Below are positions 39,913 through 50,728 of a DNA stretch of 64,000 nucleotides, in pieces (within the stretch, counting starts at the first letter, position 1; every line of letters begins with the position of its first letter). Both the position numbers and the translations under genes were made by a program. Source of the stretch: Herbidospora yilanensis (GTDB lineage: Bacteria; Actinomycetota; Actinomycetes; Streptosporangiales; Streptosporangiaceae); assembly GCF_001570565.1 (NCBI RefSeq), contig NZ_BBXE01000042.1:22089-86088 (forward strand), in the 5' to 3' direction. The notes below the pieces were generated by a model. The model was not told the origin of the DNA. It worked only from the letters and a program-made list of their open reading frames with translations, and made no database searches.

Positions 39913-40598
39913 CGGGCTCTCTTGCGCAGCCCGTCCAGGTCGTAGATGATCACGCGGCGGCGGCCGGTCTCGATCAGTCCCCGGTCGCGCAGGCTCCTGA
40001 GGGCCTTGCTGACGGCCTCGCGCGACGCGCCGGTCCAGCCCGCCAGTTCGTCTTGGGAGAGCGGCAGCATCACCCGCACGCCGCCCGGGGTCTGCTCGCC
40101 GTAGCGTTCGGCCAGCTCGACCAGGCGGGTGGCGACCCGGCCGGTGGTGTCGAACGCGCCGTATTCGACCCGCTTGCGGTCGGCGTCGCGCAGGCGGCCG
40201 GTGATGAGCTGGAGGAGCAGGACGGCGATGCGGCCGTGTTCGCGCAGGAACGAGGCGAAGTCGCGGACCACGATGGCCTCGATGGGCTCAAGCGCGGTGA
40301 CGGTGCCCGATCGGGGGCCGCCGTCGACGGCCGACATGTCGCCCAGCAGGGCGCCGGGACCGCGTACCGCGAGCACGACCTCGGTGCCGCCCGCCGTGTG
40401 GGACGACACCTTCACCCGCCCCGAGGTCAGCACGATCACCCAGTCGTTGGTGTCGCCCTCGGTCATGACGGTCTCGCCGCGCTCCCACTGCCGGGGCCGC
40501 CCGGCGGCCCGGAGGTCGGCGATCTCCTCGGCGGTGAGGAGGGCCAGGAACTCTCCCGGCTCGGGTGATTTCATGTCGTCCAGTCTTGGGTCAAGCAT
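39909..40598 (-). CDS. Crp/Fnr-family transcriptional regulator
   Basis: The 229-residue protein has a cyclic-nucleotide-binding domain (about residues 20-135) with GETVMTEGDTNDWVIVLTSGRVKV and GALLGDMSAVDGGPRSGTVTAL, where GDMSAVDGGPRSGT is the phosphate-binding cassette with the key Arg. A C-terminal winged helix (about 165-229) contains PLSQDELAGWTGASREAVSKAL. The adjacent, overlapping class III cyclase gene suggests the ligand is the cyclase product. ATG at 40598 overlaps the cyclase stop by 8 bases; an in-frame ATG at 40574 is possible. It may control the downstream MFS gene. Confidence 0.92.
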   Translation of the reverse strand: MLDPRLDDMKSPEPGEFLALLTAEEIADLRAAGRPRQWERGETVMTEGDTNDWVIVLTSGRVKVSSHTAGGTEVVLAVRGPGALLGDMSAVDGGPRSGTVTALEPIEAIVVRDFASFLREHGRIAVLLLQLITGRLRDADRKRVEYGAFDTTGRVATRLVELAERYGEQTPGGVRVMLPLSQDELAGWTGASREAVSKALRSLRDRGLIETGRRRVIIYDLDGLRKRAR

Positions 40599-42708
40599 GG
40601 TCGTTCGTAAAATCGATCTCGACAGCACGCAGCACGTACGCGTGCACGGGGTGGTCCTTGCCCTTGAGCGACAGGTCGCCCAGCGAGACGACGTCGGCCG
40701 GGCCGAGCAGCTCGTAGGTCGACTGGCCGATCACGACCGACCCCGGCTCGGCCAGCGCCTGGAGCCGGGCCGCGACGTTGACCGCGTCGCCCATCGCGTT
40801 GAAGCCGCGGAACTCGGGGCTGCCGATGTTGCCGACCAGCGCCGGGCCGGTGTTGACGCCCACCCGGAACTTGGGCCACTCGACCTCCGACAGCAGCCCC
40901 GCCTCCTGCTCGCGCAGCACCTCGGCCGACACCCGGGCCGCCGCCCGCTGCATCTCCAGGCCCGCCTGCGCGGCCCGCCGCGCGTGGTCGGCCTGCGGCG
41001 CGGGCGCGTTGAACAGGGCCAGCAGGGCGTCGCCGACGAACTGCACGATCGTGCCGCCGTTGCCGAGGATGCACGGCACCGCCGCGGTGTGGAAACGGTT
41101 CAGCATGTCGACGATCTCGCCGGGGGAGACCTTCTCGGAGAACGTGGTGAACCCGCGCAGGTCGGCGAACAACGCGGTGACCTCGGTCAGCGAACCGCCG
41201 AGCGCGGCCTTGTTGGGATCGGCGAGCAGGCTCTTGGCGACGTCCGGAGACATGTAGGCGCGGAAGAGGGTCTCCAGCTCGGCGTAGAGCCGGGCGTTCT
41301 CCAGGCTGATGGAGAGCTGGGTGGCCAGCGTGGCGGCCAGGGCGGCGTCCTGGGAGGTCTGGCCGACCGGCACGGCCAGCGCGCCCGCCAGGTGGCCCTT
41401 CACGGTCAGCGGGTGGACCACCGAGCCCGACATCTCGACCGGCGACCCGCCGGTCAGCGTGGCCACCTCCTGGGTCGTCAGGGTGGGTGCCCCGCGCGCG
41501 CCGAGCGGGGTCAGCGCGCCGCCGCTCATGACGCTCACCCGCACGTCCCCGTACGCCTCCCTGACCCGCCGCAGCGACTCCGACAGCAGCTCCGACTCGG
41601 GCAGCCCCACCCGGGCCCGGCCGCCGACGTCGACGAGCGCGCCCAGCCGCTCCGACAACTCGCGCTCGTTCGCCAGGGCCGCGCCGGCCTTGTCGAGCAC
41701 CGCAGCCTGGCCCTCGGTCAGCTTGAACCGCCCGGCCAGCCGCGTCGCGACCGGCACGCCCGACTCGGTCCGGCGGCGCAGGTGGGCGACGAGCTCTTCG
41801 AGGGCCTCCTCGTACTGGGCCTGGATGCGCCGGGCGGTCGCCGACAGGGTGACCGCGTCGAACAGGCCGCTGCTGGAACCCTCCCGCCGGAACTGGATGT
41901 ACGCCGAATAGGCCACGAAGAAGAACGCCAGCGTCAGCAGCACGTGCCAGAGCCACCAGGAGAGCGCCCAGTTGCGGTGCTCGATCCCGGCGATCATCAC
42001 CTCGGCCAGCAGCGCGTAGGCGGTGATCAGGGAGATCAGCACGGCGGCCGGTCGCCTGCGGTGCAGGCGGAACATCATGAGGGCGGCGGCGACGTAGAGG
42101 AAGACCCCGATCAGCCCCCAGAAACCGAGGCCGATGCCGCCGGGCGGCAGCTTGTCGGTCAGCGGCGTCAGGCCCGGCACCAGCGACGCGACGCCCCACG
42201 CGACCAGCAGCACGCCGACGGCGAGGCGCAGCGGAAGCTGGAGCTTCAGCACCGTGTCGCCCTGCCGGTCGTTCAGCGGCAGGCCCGAGAGGAAGGCGAA
42301 CACCGAGGCGATCATCAGGCCGACCGGATGGGCCAGGTCGAAGCCGACCGTCGCGCCGGGGAGGATGACCGCGGGGGTGCTCAGCGCGTGGAGGGTGAAG
42401 AACCCCGCGTTGCTCAGGAAGACCAGCGAGACCAGCAGGAGCCGGGCGTCTCTCCGCCGTGCCGACGCCTGGCTGATCAGCACTCCGAGCACCAGGTTGA
42501 CCCCGGCGACCACTAGGACCAGCCAGAAGTGGCTCGGGTTGTGCTGCCAGACGTGGTCGAGGTCGACCGTGTGCGGGTCCTCGTCCACCGGGTGGGCCAG
42601 CAGCAGCCACAGGCCCAGCATCGGCACGATCAGGTGAATGAACCAGACGACCCCTCTCACCGGCTGCGTCGCCGGCGGCAGGAAGAGGTCTTGGTCGTTC
42701 GAGGTCAC
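40591..42708 (-). CDS. Membrane class III adenylate/guanylate cyclase with GAF domain
   Basis: The 705-residue protein has about eight hydrophobic helices in residues 18-275, a coiled-coil-like stretch (RRIQAQYEEALEELVAHLRRR), a GAF-like domain at about 330-475 ending ATQLSISLENARLYAELETL, and a cyclase domain at about 490-700. Metal-binding aspartates are Asp516 in ALFADLRGFTTF and Asp560 in FVGDALLALF; the transition-state pair is Asn644 and Arg648 in VNVAARL. The residue expected to be Asp for adenine recognition appears as Asn637 in FNAMGD, so ATP preference is probable but not certain. It is the first gene of an operon with a Crp-like regulator. Confidence 0.92.
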   Translation of the reverse strand: MTSNDQDLFLPPATQPVRGVVWFIHLIVPMLGLWLLLAHPVDEDPHTVDLDHVWQHNPSHFWLVLVVAGVNLVLGVLISQASARRRDARLLLVSLVFLSNAGFFTLHALSTPAVILPGATVGFDLAHPVGLMIASVFAFLSGLPLNDRQGDTVLKLQLPLRLAVGVLLVAWGVASLVPGLTPLTDKLPPGGIGLGFWGLIGVFLYVAAALMMFRLHRRRPAAVLISLITAYALLAEVMIAGIEHRNWALSWWLWHVLLTLAFFFVAYSAYIQFRREGSSSGLFDAVTLSATARRIQAQYEEALEELVAHLRRRTESGVPVATRLAGRFKLTEGQAAVLDKAGAALANERELSERLGALVDVGGRARVGLPESELLSESLRRVREAYGDVRVSVMSGGALTPLGARGAPTLTTQEVATLTGGSPVEMSGSVVHPLTVKGHLAGALAVPVGQTSQDAALAATLATQLSISLENARLYAELETLFRAYMSPDVAKSLLADPNKAALGGSLTEVTALFADLRGFTTFSEKVSPGEIVDMLNRFHTAAVPCILGNGGTIVQFVGDALLALFNAPAPQADHARRAAQAGLEMQRAAARVSAEVLREQEAGLLSEVEWPKFRVGVNTGPALVGNIGSPEFRGFNAMGDAVNVAARLQALAEPGSVVIGQSTYELLGPADVVSLGDLSLKGKDHPVHAYVLRAVEIDFTNDHA

Positions 42709-42951
42709 GGAGATCCTCCGGAGGTCAGCCTTGGGCCTGAAGTGCGGGTTCCTCCCGAACGGTGCTGATTATTCCGCTGCCTGGGAGCGCGGCCAACGCG
42801 AAGAGGCCATACCAGGGATTAATACGCGTTCACCGATGCGAAGACGTGATGTTCCGCTGACATCCAACGGCACAACTTGCTCGTCTATCTCTCTGTCACC
42901 TGGTGTAACAGGCGTTGGGGTCGTGGGGGCCTCGATGCTCGTGCACATGAC
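42709..42951. other. Intergenic region upstream of the cyclase operon
   Basis: No gene is seen. The region should carry the cyclase promoter on the minus strand, and it ends at the purL terminator hairpin. It is locally AT-richer around 42765-42900 than its surroundings. Confidence 0.4.
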
Positions 42952-42984
42952 AGAGCCCCTCCGGATCGGCGCCGGAGGGGCTCT
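42952..42984 (-). terminator. Terminator-like hairpin after purL
   Basis: Perfect 13-base arms AGAGCCCCTCCGG at 42952-42964 and its complement at 42972-42984 enclose a 7-base loop. It starts 10 bases beyond the purL stop. Confidence 0.8.
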
Positions 42985-42994
42985 TCCAAGAGTG

Positions 42995-45265
<2,271 letters not shown>

Positions 45266-45285
45266 GCGATGTCCCTGAGAAGCGC

Positions 45286-45960
45286 TCACGCGTTCACCAG
45301 CTTCCGGACGATCGAGGAGAAGAAGCCGCGCCCGTCGACGCCGGGGGCGCCGGTGAGCTCTTCGACGGCGTGCTCGGGGTGGGGCATCAGGCCGACGACG
45401 TTGCCGGCCTCGTTGGTGATGCCGGCGATGTCGTTGAGCGAGCCGTTGGGGTTGGAGCCGGCGTACCGGAACACGACCCGGCCGGACGCTTCGAGCTCGG
45501 CCAGCGTCTCGGCGTCGGCGACGTAGCGGCCCTCGCCGTGTTTGACCGGGAGGGTGATCTCCTGGCCCTGGGTGAAGTCGGTCGTCCAGGCGGTCGAGGC
45601 GTTGTCGACCCTGACGCGCTGGTCGCGGCAGACGTAGTGGAGGCCCGCGTTGCGGACCAGGGCGCCCGGCAGCAGGTGGGCCTCGCAGAGGATCTGGAAG
45701 CCGTTGCAGGTGCCCAGCACCGGCAACCCCGCCTGGGCGGCGGGGACGAGTTCGGTCATCAGGGGCGCGAACCGGGAGATGGCCCCGCACCGGAGGTAGT
45801 CGCCGTAGGAGAACCCGCCGGGGAGGAAGACCGCGTCCACCCCCTTGAGGTCGTGGTCGGCGTGCCACAGGGGCACGGCCTCGGCACCGGCCAGCCGCAG
45901 CGCCCGCGCCGCGTCCTGGTCGTCGAGTGTTCCGGGAAAGGTGACTACTCCCACCCGCAT
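45286..45960 (-). CDS. purQ: Phosphoribosylformylglycinamidine synthase subunit PurQ (glutaminase)
   Basis: The 224-residue class I glutaminase has the nucleophile Cys85 in [10 protein letters not shown] and the His/Glu pair in [10 protein letters not shown] near residue 199. [19 protein letters not shown] near 47-65 is characteristic of PurQ. ATG at 45960 follows GGAGGATC with a 9-base gap. It is followed by purL and preceded by an RsbW-like gene. Confidence 0.97.
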   Translation of the reverse strand: MRVGVVTFPGTLDDQDAARALRLAGAEAVPLWHADHDLKGVDAVFLPGGFSYGDYLRCGAISRFAPLMTELVPAAQAGLPVLGTCNGFQILCEAHLLPGALVRNAGLHYVCRDQRVRVDNASTAWTTDFTQGQEITLPVKHGEGRYVADAETLAELEASGRVVFRYAGSNPNGSLNDIAGITNEAGNVVGLMPHPEHAVEELTGAPGVDGRGFFSSIVRKLVNA

Positions 45961-46066
45961 GGTCCGAGATCCTCCAATGCGCACGCGAAGCCCCCGGCTC
46001 TCATGTCCGGCGGTCTCTGGCGGTACGCCTCAGGTTATCGGACCACGTGGGATGGGCTAACGCGGG

Positions 46067-46516
46067 TCAGACAGCAGCCAGTTCGCGGTCTTTGGCCATG
46101 GATAGGGCGATGGCGTCGTGGTCCCAGTCGAGTTCCTTGCACAGGCGCACGGTGGTGCCGCTGCCTGGGGTGATGTCGAAGGAGATCTCGTCGACCACGG
46201 CCTGCATGATCAGGATGCCGCGTCCGTTCTCGACCTCGCCTGAGGGGTAGCGCTGCGGGATCGCGGTGAGCCCGCGACCGCCGTCTACCACACGGAGCTC
46301 GCAACGGCCGTCGTCTATGGCCGCTTCGACCTGGTAGCGGGCCGAGGGCCCGCCGTGCCGCACCGCGTTGGCGCACGCCTCGGAGGTGGCGAGGAGGATG
46401 TCGGACACACAGTCCTCCGTCACGCCGAGCGAACGAAGGGCGTCTCCGATCACGCGACGGACCATCGGGATGCCGACCGCATCCCTTGGCAAAGCGAGCG
46501 AGAACTCGATGTCCAC
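46067..46516 (-). CDS. RsbW-like ATP-binding anti-sigma-type kinase inside pur cluster
   Basis: The 149-residue protein has a GHKL ATPase fold of the RsbW/SpoIIAB type. N-box VSDILLATSEACANAVRHG lies near residues 38-56, G1 box VVDGGRGL near 76-83, and NGRGILIMQAVVDEISFD near 97-114. No transmembrane or other domain is present. Such proteins phosphorylate anti-anti-sigma (STAS) proteins or bind sigma factors. It lies between purS and purQ on the same strand with gaps of 172 and 106 bases, so it may have its own promoter. The STAS protein at 21736-22176 is a possible but distant partner. Confidence 0.88.
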   Translation of the reverse strand: MDIEFSLALPRDAVGIPMVRRVIGDALRSLGVTEDCVSDILLATSEACANAVRHGGPSARYQVEAAIDDGRCELRVVDGGRGLTAIPQRYPSGEVENGRGILIMQAVVDEISFDITPGSGTTVRLCKELDWDHDAIALSMAKDRELAAV

Positions 46517-46688
46517 GGGGTTCCCTCCCCGGTCGTCGTAGGTACCTAAGCAGAGCTTCCCTGTGTGATGAGGGCTAACCGCAAAATCACGCTCTTGTTA
46601 TTTAGGTTGACCTGGATGCCGGTTTACGGATGGCTGATGTGGCCCTTGTCATGCTTTGTGTAGTTCGGGCCGATGGGAATGTGCTGTT

Positions 46689-46934
46689 TTACCCCTCGAC
46701 GCGGACGACGAAGTCCTCGATCACCGTGTTGGCCAGCAGGGTTTCGGCCATCTTCCTGACCTCGGCGATCGCCGCGTCGTCGGCCGGGCCGTCGAGTTCG
46801 ACCTCGAAACGCTTGCCCTGGCGGACGTCCGAAACGCCCGAGAACCCCAGCCGGGGGAGCGCGCGGGCGATGGCCTGACCCTGTGGGTCGAGGATCTCCG
46901 GCTTGAGCATGACATCGACGATCACGCGCGCCAC
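46689..46934 (-). CDS. purS: Phosphoribosylformylglycinamidine synthase subunit PurS
   Basis: The 81-residue protein reads RVIVDVMLKPEILDPQGQAI at the start, LPRLGFSGVSDVRQGKRFEV in the middle and LLANTVIEDFVVRVEG at the end, the full PurS family. It dimerises and joins PurL and PurQ. GTG at 46934 has AGGAGG 8 bases upstream. It is the first gene of the purS-purQ-purL series, with an RsbW-like gene between. Confidence 0.96.
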   Translation of the reverse strand: MARVIVDVMLKPEILDPQGQAIARALPRLGFSGVSDVRQGKRFEVELDGPADDAAIAEVRKMAETLLANTVIEDFVVRVEG

Positions 46935-47087
46935 TTGGGGTGCCTCCTGTTTGGGGACGGAGCTCGGGGATGGAGAGTGAGCGCGACAAGCTTATCCACA
47001 GGCTGTGGATGGTGTGGCGGCAGGTCGGAGGGGAACCGGAAAGGTGTGGAGCAGGGTGTGGAGGCCGACAGTGATGTCTGCCACTAT

Positions 47088-47103
47088 GTCCGCAAGCGCG
47101 GAC
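47088..47103. promoter_or_regulatory. Palindrome upstream of 2-oxo acid dehydrogenase operon
   Basis: GTCCGC and GCGGAC flank AAGC about 93 bases before the E1alpha start, in the 261-base space shared with the divergent purS gene. It could be an operator for the operon; no regulator gene is adjacent, so this is weak. Confidence 0.3.
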
Positions 47104-47195
47104 GTTCCACCACCAAACGGGACGAAAGCGTCTAGACCCGGCCGAAACATGGTGGAAACCCCATTCATGTACGGCCCCGAACGCAGGAGTGGCAC

Positions 47196-48278
47196 ATGAC
47201 TGCCCCTACGGCACCCCCGGAACTCGTCCAGCTCCTCACACCCGAAGGTGAGCGGGTCGAGCATCCCGACTATGACATCGACCTGACGGCCGAGGAGGTC
47301 CGGTCGCTCTACCGCGACCTCGTCCTCGTGCGCCGGGTCGACCTGGAAGCGGTCGCCCTCCAGCGGCAGGGCGAACTCGGGCTGTGGGCCTCGCTGCTCG
47401 GCCAGGAGGCGGCCCAGGTCGGATCGGGCCGCGCGCTCACCGACGCCGACATGGCCTTCCCGACCTACCGCGAACACGGCGTCGCCTGGTGCCGCGGGGT
47501 CGACCCGCTCCACCTGCTCGGCCTGTTCCGCGGCGTCAACCACGGCGGGTGGGACCCCTACGAGCACAACTTCCACCTCTACACGATCGTCATCGGCTCG
47601 CAGACCCTCCACTCGGTCGGCTACGCGATGGGCATCCAGCGCGACGGCGCCGAGGCCGCCACGATCGTCTACTTCGGCGACGGCGCCACCTCCCAGGGTG
47701 ACGTGAACGAGGCCTTCATCTGGGCATCGGTCTTCAACGCGCCGGTCGTGTTCTTCTGCCAGAACAACCAGTGGGCCATCTCCGAGCCGCTGGAGAAGCA
47801 GTCGAAGATCCCCCTCTACAAGCGGGCCAGCGGTTTCGGCTTCCCCGGCATCCGGGTCGACGGCAACGACGTCTTCGCCTGCCTGGCGGTCACCCGGGCG
47901 GCGCTGCGCAACGCGCGCGAGGGCCAGGGCCCCACGCTGGTCGAGGCCTTCACCTACCGCATGGGCGCCCACACCACCTCCGACGACCCCACCCGCTACC
48001 GGGTCGCCGACGAGCTGGAGGCCTGGAAGCTCAAAGACCCCATCGAGCGCGTGAAGGCCTACCTGTTCAAGAACCAGCTCGCCGACCAGGAGTTCTTCGA
48101 CAAGATCGACGCCGAGGCCGACCAGCTCGGCAAGGACCTGCGGGCCCGCTGCCTCGCCCTCCCCGACCCCCAGCCCGGCGCGATCTTCGACCATGTCTAC
48201 GTCGAGCCCCACGCCCTCCTCGCCGAGGAGCGCGAGCAGTTCACGACCTATCTGGCCGGCTTCGAGGGGGCCCAGTGA
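47196..48278 (+). CDS. 2-oxo acid dehydrogenase E1 component, alpha subunit (branched-chain or pyruvate type)
   Basis: The 360-residue protein has the thiamine diphosphate motif GDGATSQGDVNEAFIWASVFNAPVVFFCQNN in consecutive blocks near residues 162-192, and MAFPTYREHGVAW near 86-98. Conserved phosphorylation-loop-like YRMGAHTTSDDPTRYR lies near 254-269. It decarboxylates a 2-oxo acid and passes the acyl group to E2 lipoate. Sequence type fits actinobacterial pyruvate or branched-chain complexes; the nearby leucine/valine dehydrogenase makes branched-chain acids plausible. It overlaps E1beta by 4 bases (GTGA). Confidence 0.92.
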   Translation: MTAPTAPPELVQLLTPEGERVEHPDYDIDLTAEEVRSLYRDLVLVRRVDLEAVALQRQGELGLWASLLGQEAAQVGSGRALTDADMAFPTYREHGVAWCRGVDPLHLLGLFRGVNHGGWDPYEHNFHLYTIVIGSQTLHSVGYAMGIQRDGAEAATIVYFGDGATSQGDVNEAFIWASVFNAPVVFFCQNNQWAISEPLEKQSKIPLYKRASGFGFPGIRVDGNDVFACLAVTRAALRNAREGQGPTLVEAFTYRMGAHTTSDDPTRYRVADELEAWKLKDPIERVKAYLFKNQLADQEFFDKIDAEADQLGKDLRARCLALPDPQPGAIFDHVYVEPHALLAEEREQFTTYLAGFEGAQ

Positions 48279-49249
48279 CCACTCTGACCTTGGCGAAGGC
48301 CCTCAACGAAGGTCTTCGCGCGGCGATGGACGCCGACTCCAAGGTGCTCGTCATGGGCGAGGACGTCGGCAAGCTCGGCGGCGTGTTCCGGGTCACCGAC
48401 GGCCTGCAGAAGGACTTCGGCGAAGACCGGGTCATCGACACCCCCCTCGCCGAGTCGGGCATCATCGGCACCGCCATCGGCCTCGCGCTCCGCGGCTACC
48501 GCCCGGTCTGCGAGATCCAGTTCGACGGCTTCGTCTTCCCGGCCGCCGACCAGATCATCACCCAGCTCGCCAAGATGCCGCTGCGCTCCCTGGGCAAGGT
48601 CAGACTGCCGGTGGTCGTACGCATCCCCTTCGGCGGCGGCATCGGGGCGGTCGAGCACCACAGCGAGTCCCCCGAGAGCTACTTCACCCACACGGCCGGC
48701 CTGCGCGTGGTGGCCTGCTCGAACCCGGTCGACGCCTACACCATGATCCAAGACGCGGTGCGCTGCGACGACCCCGTGGTGTTCTTCGAGCCCAAGCGCC
48801 GCTACTGGGACAAGGCCGACGTCGAGTTCGGCGCCCCCGGCCTGCCGCTCGACCGGGCCCGCGTGGCCCGCGAGGGCGACGACGTCACCCTCATCGCCTA
48901 CGGCCCCATGGTGAAGACGTGCCTGGAGGCCGCCGCGGCGGCCGAAGACGACGGGCGTTCGGTCGGCGTCATCGACCTGCGTTCCCTCAACCCGCTCGAC
49001 ATGCCCGTCGTCCGCGACGCCGTCAACCGCACGGGCCGTTGCGTGGTCGTCCACGAGGCGCCGATCTTCAGCGGCCTCGGCGGCGAGATCGCGGCGCGGG
49101 TGACCGAGCAGTGCTTCTACCGGCTTGAGGCGCCGGTCCTGCGGGTGGGCGGGTTCTCCACGCCCTATCCGCCGTCGCGGCTGGAAGACCACTACCTGCC
49201 CGACCTCGACCGCATCCTCGAAGCCGTCGACCGCGCCTTCGGCTACTAG
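48275..49249 (+). CDS. 2-oxo acid dehydrogenase E1 component, beta subunit
   Basis: The 324-residue protein has the family pattern VLVMGEDVGKLGGVFRVT near residues 24-41, DTPLAESGIIGTAIGLALRGYRPVCEIQFDGF near 51-82, GGGIGAVEHHSESPESYFTH near 119-138, and the C-terminal VVVHEAPIFSGLGGEIAA. It forms the alpha2-beta2 E1 with the upstream product. GTG at 48275 overlaps the E1alpha stop, and E2 starts 11 bases after its stop, so all three are one operon. Confidence 0.93.
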   Translation: MTTLTLAKALNEGLRAAMDADSKVLVMGEDVGKLGGVFRVTDGLQKDFGEDRVIDTPLAESGIIGTAIGLALRGYRPVCEIQFDGFVFPAADQIITQLAKMPLRSLGKVRLPVVVRIPFGGGIGAVEHHSESPESYFTHTAGLRVVACSNPVDAYTMIQDAVRCDDPVVFFEPKRRYWDKADVEFGAPGLPLDRARVAREGDDVTLIAYGPMVKTCLEAAAAAEDDGRSVGVIDLRSLNPLDMPVVRDAVNRTGRCVVVHEAPIFSGLGGEIAARVTEQCFYRLEAPVLRVGGFSTPYPPSRLEDHYLPDLDRILEAVDRAFGY

Positions 49250-49260
49250 GAGCGCAACGG

Positions 49261-50532
49261 ATGAAACGTGATTTCAAGCTGCCCGACGTGGGCGAGGGCC
49301 TGACCGAGGCCGAGATCGTGCGCTGGCACGTCGCCGTCGGCGACACCGTGAAGGTCAACCAGATCGTCGTCGAGATCGAGACCGCCAAGGCGGTCGTCGA
49401 GCTGCCCTCTCCCTTCGAGGGCGAGGTGGCCGCCATCCTGGCCGCCGAGGGCGAGACGGTCGACGTCGGGCGGGTCATCATCACCGTCGACGACGCGACC
49501 GAAGAGGCGTTGACCGAGAGCCTGGTTCCGGAGGAGCCCCAGAAGCGCGAGCCGGTGCTGGTCGGCTACGGGGTGAAGCAGGGGCCCAGCAAGCGCAGGG
49601 CCAGGAAGGGACACGCGGGTTCGGGGATCCCGGCCCCGGCTCAGGAGAAGCCCGCGCGGTCTGGTTCCAACGGCTCGGCTCATCGCGTGGCCGTGCTGGC
49701 GAAGCCGCCCGTCCGGAAGCTGGCCAAAGACCTCGGCGTCGACCTCGCCGACGTCGCGCCCAGCGGGCCCAACGGGTCGATCACCCGCGACGACGTGCTG
49801 GCCGCGCAGGTCGCGCCCGTCGTCCCGCTGGTGGTGGAGGAGCAGGAGCTCATCCCGGTACGCGGGGTCCGCAAGGCCACCGCCGCCGCGATGGTGGCCA
49901 GCGCTTTCACCGCGCCCCACGTGACCGAGTTCCTCCAGGTCGACGTCACCGAGACGATGAACGCCGTCCGGCGGCTGCGGGAGCAGCCCGACTTCGCCGG
50001 GGTCAAGGTGTCGCCGCTGCTGCTGGTGGCCAAGGCGCTGGTGACCGCGATGAAGCGGCACCCCCACGCCAACTCCGCCTGGACCGACGAGGCGATCATC
50101 CTCAAGAAGTCGGTCAACCTGGGCATCGCGGCGGCCACCGAGCGCGGCCTGATCGTCCCGAACGTGAAAGACGCCCAGGCGCTCTCGCTCGTCGATCTCG
50201 CCAGGGCGCTCAACGACCTGACCGACCGGGCCAGAGCCGGGAGGTGCACCCCGGCCGAGCTGACCGGAGGCACCGTCACGATCACCAACGTCGGTGTCTT
50301 CGGCATCGACGCGGGCACCCCGATCCTCAACCCCGGCGAGTCGGCGATCCTGGCGTTCGGTCAGATCAGAGACATGCCGTGGGTGGTCGACGGGCAGATC
50401 GTAGTGCGCAAGGTCACCACGCTCGCGTTGTCGTTCGACCACCGGGTCATCGACGGCGAACTGGGCTCCTACGTGCTCAGAGACGTCGGCGCGATGCTGG
50501 AGGACCCGCTCCGGATGCTCGCCTGGGCGTAG
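49261..50532 (+). CDS. 2-oxo acid dehydrogenase E2 component, dihydrolipoamide acyltransferase
   Basis: The 423-residue protein has one lipoyl domain (about 1-76) with the lipoylated Lys43 in EIETAKAVVELPSP, an E3-binding domain at about 144-182 (KPPVRKLAKDLGVDLADVAPSGPNGSITRDDV in two parts), and a catalytic domain from about 195 with the His-x-x-x-Asp motif SFDHRVIDGELG near 391-402. It takes the acyl group from E1 to CoA. No E3 gene is present here, so a shared E3 elsewhere is expected. Linkers are Pro/Ala/Arg-rich. Confidence 0.94.
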   Translation: MKRDFKLPDVGEGLTEAEIVRWHVAVGDTVKVNQIVVEIETAKAVVELPSPFEGEVAAILAAEGETVDVGRVIITVDDATEEALTESLVPEEPQKREPVLVGYGVKQGPSKRRARKGHAGSGIPAPAQEKPARSGSNGSAHRVAVLAKPPVRKLAKDLGVDLADVAPSGPNGSITRDDVLAAQVAPVVPLVVEEQELIPVRGVRKATAAAMVASAFTAPHVTEFLQVDVTETMNAVRRLREQPDFAGVKVSPLLLVAKALVTAMKRHPHANSAWTDEAIILKKSVNLGIAAATERGLIVPNVKDAQALSLVDLARALNDLTDRARAGRCTPAELTGGTVTITNVGVFGIDAGTPILNPGESAILAFGQIRDMPWVVDGQIVVRKVTTLALSFDHRVIDGELGSYVLRDVGAMLEDPLRMLAWA

Positions 50533-50650
50533 CACAAGAGTCCTGCAAGTCGGTACCAGTGATCCCCAAGTGACTCCTTCTACCGTCGGAGGCGGGTTCC
50601 CGTCGGGGGTGTGCCGCACATCCCCGGTGCCCCGGGAGCCCGCTGATCGT

Positions 50651-50699
50651 CGCGCGGCGAGGCGGCGCCGGGCCCCCTCGGAAAGGGCCTCGCCGCGCG
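50651..50699. terminator. Strong hairpin between E2 gene and PpiC-like gene
   Basis: Perfect 13-base arms CGCGCGGCGAGGC at 50651-50663 and its complement at 50687-50699 enclose a 23-base loop. It lies about 120 bases after the E2 stop and 30 bases before the next start, without a T-run, so it could be a terminator or a leader structure controlling the next gene. Confidence 0.55.
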
Positions 50700-50728
50700 G
50701 CACGGTTCGCTGAGAGGAGCAGAAGTCA

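Noticed and set aside
50706..50718. CTGAGAGG motif resembling part of a thiamine pyrophosphate riboswitch upstream of the PpiC-like gene
   Set aside because: The second conserved riboswitch block and the supporting stems are absent; the motif is part of the ribosome binding site region.
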